Source: JACCZX01 sp963786295 (GTDB lineage: Bacteria; Pseudomonadota; Gammaproteobacteria; Burkholderiales; Burkholderiaceae_F). Taken from it: a DNA stretch of 64,000 bases. The stretch spans positions 195,711 through 259,710 of the forward strand of contig CAWAYV010000006.1 in NCBI GenBank assembly GCA_963786295.1, written 5' to 3'. Shown piece by piece: positions 59,725 through 64,000 of this stretch. Numbering within the stretch: the stretch's first letter is position 1; every line of letters begins with the position of its first letter. Made by a program: the position numbers and the translations under genes. The notes under the pieces are model-generated. The model made no database searches. It was not told the origin of the DNA and saw only the letters and a program-made list of their open reading frames with translations.

Positions 59725-60171
59725 ATGCGAAAGTCGTACGCTACTTGCTTGATGAATGACATGTTCCGGAAGCTCGCGATAGGTGCTGTGGTGTCCGTAC
59801 TGACTGCGACTGCGCACAGTGGAGACAGAATCGACGTCTGGGTGTTGTTAACCGAGCCGCCGGTTGCTTCGGGGACCAGTACGCCGGAGTCGGTCAAGAA
59901 GCAGCAGCAGGCAGTAATGGCCGAGTTGGAGGCACTGGGCGCCGTCGAACTCGGGCGGGTCAGCACGGCGCGCAACGCGATCGCCGTGTCGATTGATCAG
60001 GCTAAGTTGCCGGAAGTTAAGCGGCTTTCCGGTGTCCGCTCCGTCTCGCCGGTGCGCGACATCAAGCGCGACCCTATACCCGGCGCCCACTCGCTGATCG
60101 CGTCGAAAATCGCAGCGCAACATTACGCTGCATGGTTGTGCCGTCGCAAAAAGGTGATTGGTCGCACATAG
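59725..60171 (+). CDS. Orphan inhibitor-I9/subtilisin-propeptide-like protein
   Basis: A leader (FRKLAIGAVVSVLTATAHSG) precedes RIDVWVLLTEPPVASG, a helical stretch (SVKKQQQAVMAELEALGAVELG) and RVSTARNAIAVSIDQAKLPEVKRLSGVRSVSPVRD, the fold of subtilisin propeptides (inhibitor I9). No catalytic domain follows; after about 30 unrelated residues it stops. The next gene is a subtilisin-like protease with a similar propeptide (VRVDVWVVDSRENS; NAIAV). It may be a stand-alone inhibitor, or the stump of a duplicated protease. GTG at 59707 and ATG at 59752 are other possible starts. Confidence 0.6.
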   Translation: MRKSYATCLMNDMFRKLAIGAVVSVLTATAHSGDRIDVWVLLTEPPVASGTSTPESVKKQQQAVMAELEALGAVELGRVSTARNAIAVSIDQAKLPEVKRLSGVRSVSPVRDIKRDPIPGAHSLIASKIAAQHYAAWLCRRKKVIGRT

Positions 60172-60244
60172 GCCTTTACAAGGTCTGCGTCGGGCGCATA
60201 AATTCCTCGCCCTCAAGAAGTAAAAAACCCCAAGGAGGAATTCC

Positions 60245-63200
60245 ATGAAGCGCATCGCGATGCTGATCGCGGCTGCGGCACTGCTAAACGCGTGCGGCGG
60301 CGGATCGGATCAGGCCGAGTCACAAGCTTCGGCCAGTAATGAATCAATGGCAGGCACATCGGCGGCAGGCTCGATTTCCAGCAGTCCGTATCGTGTCGCA
60401 GCGCCTGCGGGCATCGTCATCAATCGAATCGACCCGCGCCTGCGCGGCAGAAGTGGTGAGAGTCGATGTGTGGGTGGTCGACTCGCGCGAAAACTCGGTC
60501 GCCGCTGAACGCGCCGCGCTGGCGGAGTCAAGCGGGATGGCGACGGCTCAAGGTGGTGAGTTGGCCAGCAGCCATGGGTGCGGTACGCAAGAGCGGTCAT
60601 CGTTCGCCGATCGATCGGTCAACGCATTGGTCGAGTCGCAGGCCGCGCATGGCCAGCAATATCGCCTCGGTCGGCGGATGCTGCGAGCTCGCGCGCGTCG
60701 CGAGTCGCGCATAACGCGATCGCGGTGGCGCATCGACGCTGTCGCAATTGAACTCAACTCGCCGCGCTACCGGCGTGGCCAAGGATCCGCGCGTGGTGCG
60801 ATTGCGCCGGTGGGGAACTATCAAACTGACGCTCTCGCAGACCGTGCCGTATGTCGGCGCCACCGCCGTGCATGCGAGCGGGCGGGATGGCACGGGTGCA
60901 TCAAGGTCGCCGTGCTCGACAGCGGCATCGATTACCTACATGCAGCGCTCGGTGGCTCGGGCAATCCCGCCGATTTCGCAGCGAACAATCCGGACATCAT
61001 CGAGCCCGGCACGTTCCCGACCGCGAAGGTCGTGGGGGGCTACGACTTCGTGGGATCGAACTGGACCGGCGCAGCGGGAAGTCCTCCCGAGGCCCCGGAT
61101 CCCGATCCTCTCGATGCGGGACCGGGTCGCGGTCATGGCACGCACGTCGCTCACATCATCGCCGGTAAGGGCGGCGTTGCACCCGGCGCCAGCCTCTATG
61201 CCGTCAAGGTCTGCTCGTCCGTCTCTACGTCCTGCTCCGGCATCGCGCTGATTCAGGGCATGGACTTCGCACTCGATCCGAACGGCGACGGCGACACCAG
61301 CGATGCGGTCGACATCATCAACATGTCGCTCGGTTTGGACTACGGCCAACCTTCGACGACGATCTTTCCGCTGCGGTCGAGAATGCCACGGCACTGGGCA
61401 TCCTGACGGTCGCCTCGGCGGGCAACGGATCGGACAAGCCCTACGTCCATGGAACGCCTGCCGCAACGAAGAGTGCGCTGGCGGTCGCGCAGACCGCGGT
61501 TCCCACCGCTTTCCTGCCGTTTATGCAAATCACTGCGCCGCCCTCGATCGTCGGTAACCACCCGGCGGTCTTCCAGCCGTGGTCAGCGCCGCTGACGACA
61601 GTAGTCCAGGCGCCGCTGCAATACGGCAATGGCGCGGGTGGCAATCTGAATGGCTGCGCATCGTTTCCGGCCGGTTCGCTGGCGAGCAAGATCGTTCTGG
61701 TGGATCGGGGTGCCTGCAACTTCACACTTAAGATCAGCAACGTCGGCGACGCCGGCGGGTTGATCGGCATCATCGGACTCATCGCGCCAGGCGACCCGTT
61801 CGAAGGCGGGGACGGCGGCGATCGCCCGATCACGATCCCCGGTTTCATGGTCAGCCAGGCTGTGGCCGACCGCCTGAGAAGCGGCCTGCCAAACACGGTA
61901 GTGAGGTTCGATCCGACAGTCGGCATCCCGTTGGTAGGGTCGATGGTCGGCAGTTCATCGCGCGGCCCGCAGCACGAGGACACAACGCTGATCAAGCCGG
62001 AAATCGGCGCTCCTGGTGCGTCGGTGTCCGCGATTGCCGGCACCGGCACGGGCATGGGGCCTTTCGGCGGCACGTCGGGCGCCGCGCCCATGGTCGCAGG
62101 TTCGGCCGCGCTGGTGCTGCAAGCCTATGGTGGAACCAAGGCCACCGCGCAGGGAACGCCGCCCGGGAATGCGATCGGCCACGGCTTATCGCCGCTCGAG
62201 GTCAAGGCGCTGCTGATGAACACCGGCGAAATCAACATCATCAACGACCCGTTGACCGGCGCGCTGGCCGCGATCACCCGGATCGGTGGTGGCGAAGTAC
62301 GTGTCGACCGTGCCCTTACCGCGCCGATTGCCGCGTGGGACAAAGACGTGCCCGCCGGCGCGCTGAGCTTTGGTTTCGTCGATGTCGCGGACGGCACGGT
62401 GAGCGTCACCAAGACCGTCCAGATCCGCAACCTCGACAACAAGGCCCACACCTACACGGTAACGCCGACGTTCCGGTTCGCTGACGATGTCGCGAACGGC
62501 GCCGTGACGATGAGCGCGCCGCCGAATGTCTCAGTCAAGCCAGGGAAGGGAAAGCTCACCAGTTTCGACGTGACCCTGACGATCAATGGCTCGCTGCTTC
62601 GCGGCAACTTCATGAACTCGGGCAGCAACGGAGCCAATCCGGCCACGCTGACCACGAACGAGTACGACGGCTACTTCGTGCTGGACGATGGGAAGCAGCC
62701 GATCCGGCTCGCGTGGCACGTACTGCCGCGGAAGGCTGCGCGGGTACAGCCCAGCACGTCCGCGCTCGTCCCGGGTGCATTCCCGCAGACGATCGGTCTG
62801 AACAACACCGGCGTGGGCACGGCGCAGAACGATGCCTATGCGCTGCTGGCGATCAGCCCCAACCAGGCCGAGGGCGGTGGGCGGGCAATCGCCAACACCC
62901 GATATCCGCGCGGTCGGGATCAACACCTTCCCGGTGCCGGCGGGCTTCTGCTCGGCGGGTGCGTCCTTCGTCTGGGCATTCGCCGTGAATACTTGGGAAG
63001 GGCAACAGCACCTGCTTCCGGTGAGCCATCAGGTGTGTCTGGATACGAACCGCGACGGAATCGACGACTATGTGGTGCTCAATCGCGATGCCTCGGGCCT
63101 CGGCTCGATCACTGACGGGCGCCAGTTGAGTTGGGTGGTGAATCTCGCCACCGGTGACGCCAGCGCGTTCTTCTTCGCCGAGCACTCAACGAATACCGGG

Positions 63201-63548
63201 AACACGGTGCTGTTTATTTGCGGTGAGCAGATCGGGATGAGCGATGCAGACCTGCTGGCTACGCGGGTCAACATGGCCGTCGTCGCGCAGGACTTCTTCT
63301 ACGGCGGTCCCGGGGACATCGTTATCGGCCTTACGGTCACTCCGCTGGGTGAGCGCTTCTTCGGCGTTGCCGCTGACGTGGCTGGCAATAGCAACGTTGC
63401 CGTAGGCCTGCAGGTATTCGACTTTGGTTCGTTCGCCGGCAATTCGCCGGAACTGGGCTTGATGCTGATCACCAACGGTGATCGCAGCCCAGGTAACCGC
63501 GGCGGCGCAACCCAGCCGACGGAGGCGCTGCTGTTCCGCGCGCCGTAG
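60245..63548 (+). CDS. Subtilisin-family (S8) serine protease with PA domain (several frame breaks)
   Basis: A secreted or lipid-anchored protease of about 1,090 residues. AAGGAGG precedes the ATG at 60245. The leader MKRIAMLIAAAALLNACGGG has a lipobox. A propeptide with dense frame changes lies at 60460-60905. The triad is clear: Asp in VAVLDSGIDYLH, His in GRGHGTHVAHIIAG and Ser in GTSGAAPMVAGSAAL. A PA domain (IVLVDRGACNFTLKISNVGDAGG) sits between His and Ser. The C-terminal part has beta-sandwich domains and CLDTNRDGIDDYVVLN, a calcium-type loop. More breaks are near 61347 and 62890. The S8-PA type resembles secreted proteases of soil bacteria. Confidence 0.82.
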
Positions 63549-63565
63549 TGCCTCCGACTGGGTGA

Positions 63566-63596
63566 TCGATCGAATGCTCTGAGGGGCATTGATCGA
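63566..63596 (+). terminator. Hairpin after the protease gene
   Basis: TCGATCGAATGC and GCATTGATCGA pair over 11 bases with one bulged G. There is no clear T-run after it, so it may slow rather than stop transcription. Confidence 0.45.
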
Positions 63597-63621
63597 GTCA
63601 AGAGGGCCTGTCGCTTCTAGG

Positions 63622-63649
63622 CGTGAAGCTCCAATATCGGGGCTTCACG
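63622..63649. repeat. Inverted repeat CGTGAAGC ... GCTTCACG
   Basis: Perfect 8-bp arms around a 12-base loop, between the protease gene and the window end. It could be a further terminator or an operator. Confidence 0.4.
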
Positions 63650-63705
63650 TATCCCGCGGCCATCGGTACGAGTCAAGTGTGCTGCGAGGACAACGCAGAA
63701 CGCGG

Positions 63706-63960
63706 ATGTCACATCTGATCGGGACAGCATCCATTCCTTGCGTGGGCCTGGCGGTCGTTTTCGCTTGCAACGTTGGCAGCCATGCGACCTTGCTGTCGCC
63801 GGGCACCGAGAGCAAGTTGGCTGTCGCGGGATCGACCTCTTCGCAAGCGGCGCACGCAGGCGGCGGCAATGAAGTCAACAACACTGGCCCGCGTTCGATC
63901 ATCCGCGCCGCGGTGGACGACGCTGCGCGCAGGACCAGGCGCGCCGTGTCGGCTCTGTAA
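63706..63960 (+). CDS. Possible small exported protein
   Basis: The frame from ATG 63706 encodes 84 residues with a weakly hydrophobic start (LIGTASIPCVGLAVVFACNVGS) and an Ala/Gly/Ser-rich middle, ending RRTRRAVSAL. There is no good ribosome site and no family signal, and an opposing frame of similar length exists. It may be non-coding or part of a gene broken by a frame change. Confidence 0.25.
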   Translation: MSHLIGTASIPCVGLAVVFACNVGSHATLLSPGTESKLAVAGSTSSQAAHAGGGNEVNNTGPRSIIRAAVDDAARRTRRAVSAL

Positions 63961-64000
63961 GTCATCAGTAGCGGAGCCGTCACGTGGCACGATGGCAGTC

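Overview
The window is GC-rich, gene-dense chromosomal DNA from a Gram-negative bacterium. TonB/ExbBD, Tol-Pal, an aerobic phenylacetate (paa) cluster with a TetR-type PaaR, and a dispersed hairpin repeat of a kind common in Burkholderiales point to a betaproteobacterium, probably Burkholderiales or a near relative. No phage, insertion sequence, integrase, rRNA or CRISPR array was seen.

Layout. 0.1-3.9 kb: tonB-exbB-exbD-exbD-TPR operon ending in a strong hairpin. 4.1-9.5 kb (minus): a TPR/transglutaminase-like lipoprotein, two exported proteins of unknown function, and a TonB-dependent receptor with an in-frame stop in its plug. 9.9-16.5 kb (minus): a four-gene oligopeptide/microcin C-type ABC importer whose binding protein also has a C-terminal membrane anchor. 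16.6-21.7 kb: ybgC-tolQ-tolR-tolA-tolB-pal-cpoB. 21.7-27.1 kb: two metallo-beta-lactamase-fold proteins, a YeeE/YedE transporter, an FAD monooxygenase and a DUF2783 protein. 27.1-37.0 kb: paaY and paaN (minus) divergent from paaG-I-K-A-B-C-E-R-J (plus), with one palindromic operator between them; paaD is absent. 37.1-42.1 kb: a branched-chain-amino-acid-type ABC transporter with fused LivM-LivG. 42.2-44.6 kb: a DUF4124 protein, then a TPP riboswitch and thiC. 44.8-48.3 kb: a MacA/MacB-type efflux system with the pump split into two genes. 48.5-53.1 kb: a degenerate PAS/histidine-kinase-like protein, uppP, a DUF6498 protein and a Ycf46-like AAA ATPase. 53.1-54.9 kb (minus): tRNA-Gly(CCC)-thiS-thiG-trmB. 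55.1-58.2 kb: a small EF-hand exported protein, kup, a GNAT protein and a 65-residue membrane peptide. 58.4-63.5 kb: rsgA, an orphan inhibitor-I9-like protein and a large subtilisin-family protease with a PA domain.

How they fit together. TonB/ExbBD can energise the receptor at 9 kb. Tol-Pal maintains the envelope. The paa operon activates phenylacetate with PaaK, epoxidises it with PaaABC(E), and processes it with PaaG and PaaJ; PaaN, PaaY and PaaI are the ring-opening/aldehyde and salvage accessories. The neighbouring Liv-type transporter may import an aromatic or amino acid substrate, which is inference. Thiamin synthesis is represented at two loci.

Important caveat. About two dozen genes are broken by single-base frame changes, and some carry several. 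Where the protein family fixes the position, the change is nearly always one extra base, often CTG read as CTTG. Removing these bases restores exact family lengths and stop/start overlaps in many genes. I therefore annotate these genes at full length and treat the breaks as probable consensus errors, while giving the position of each break.
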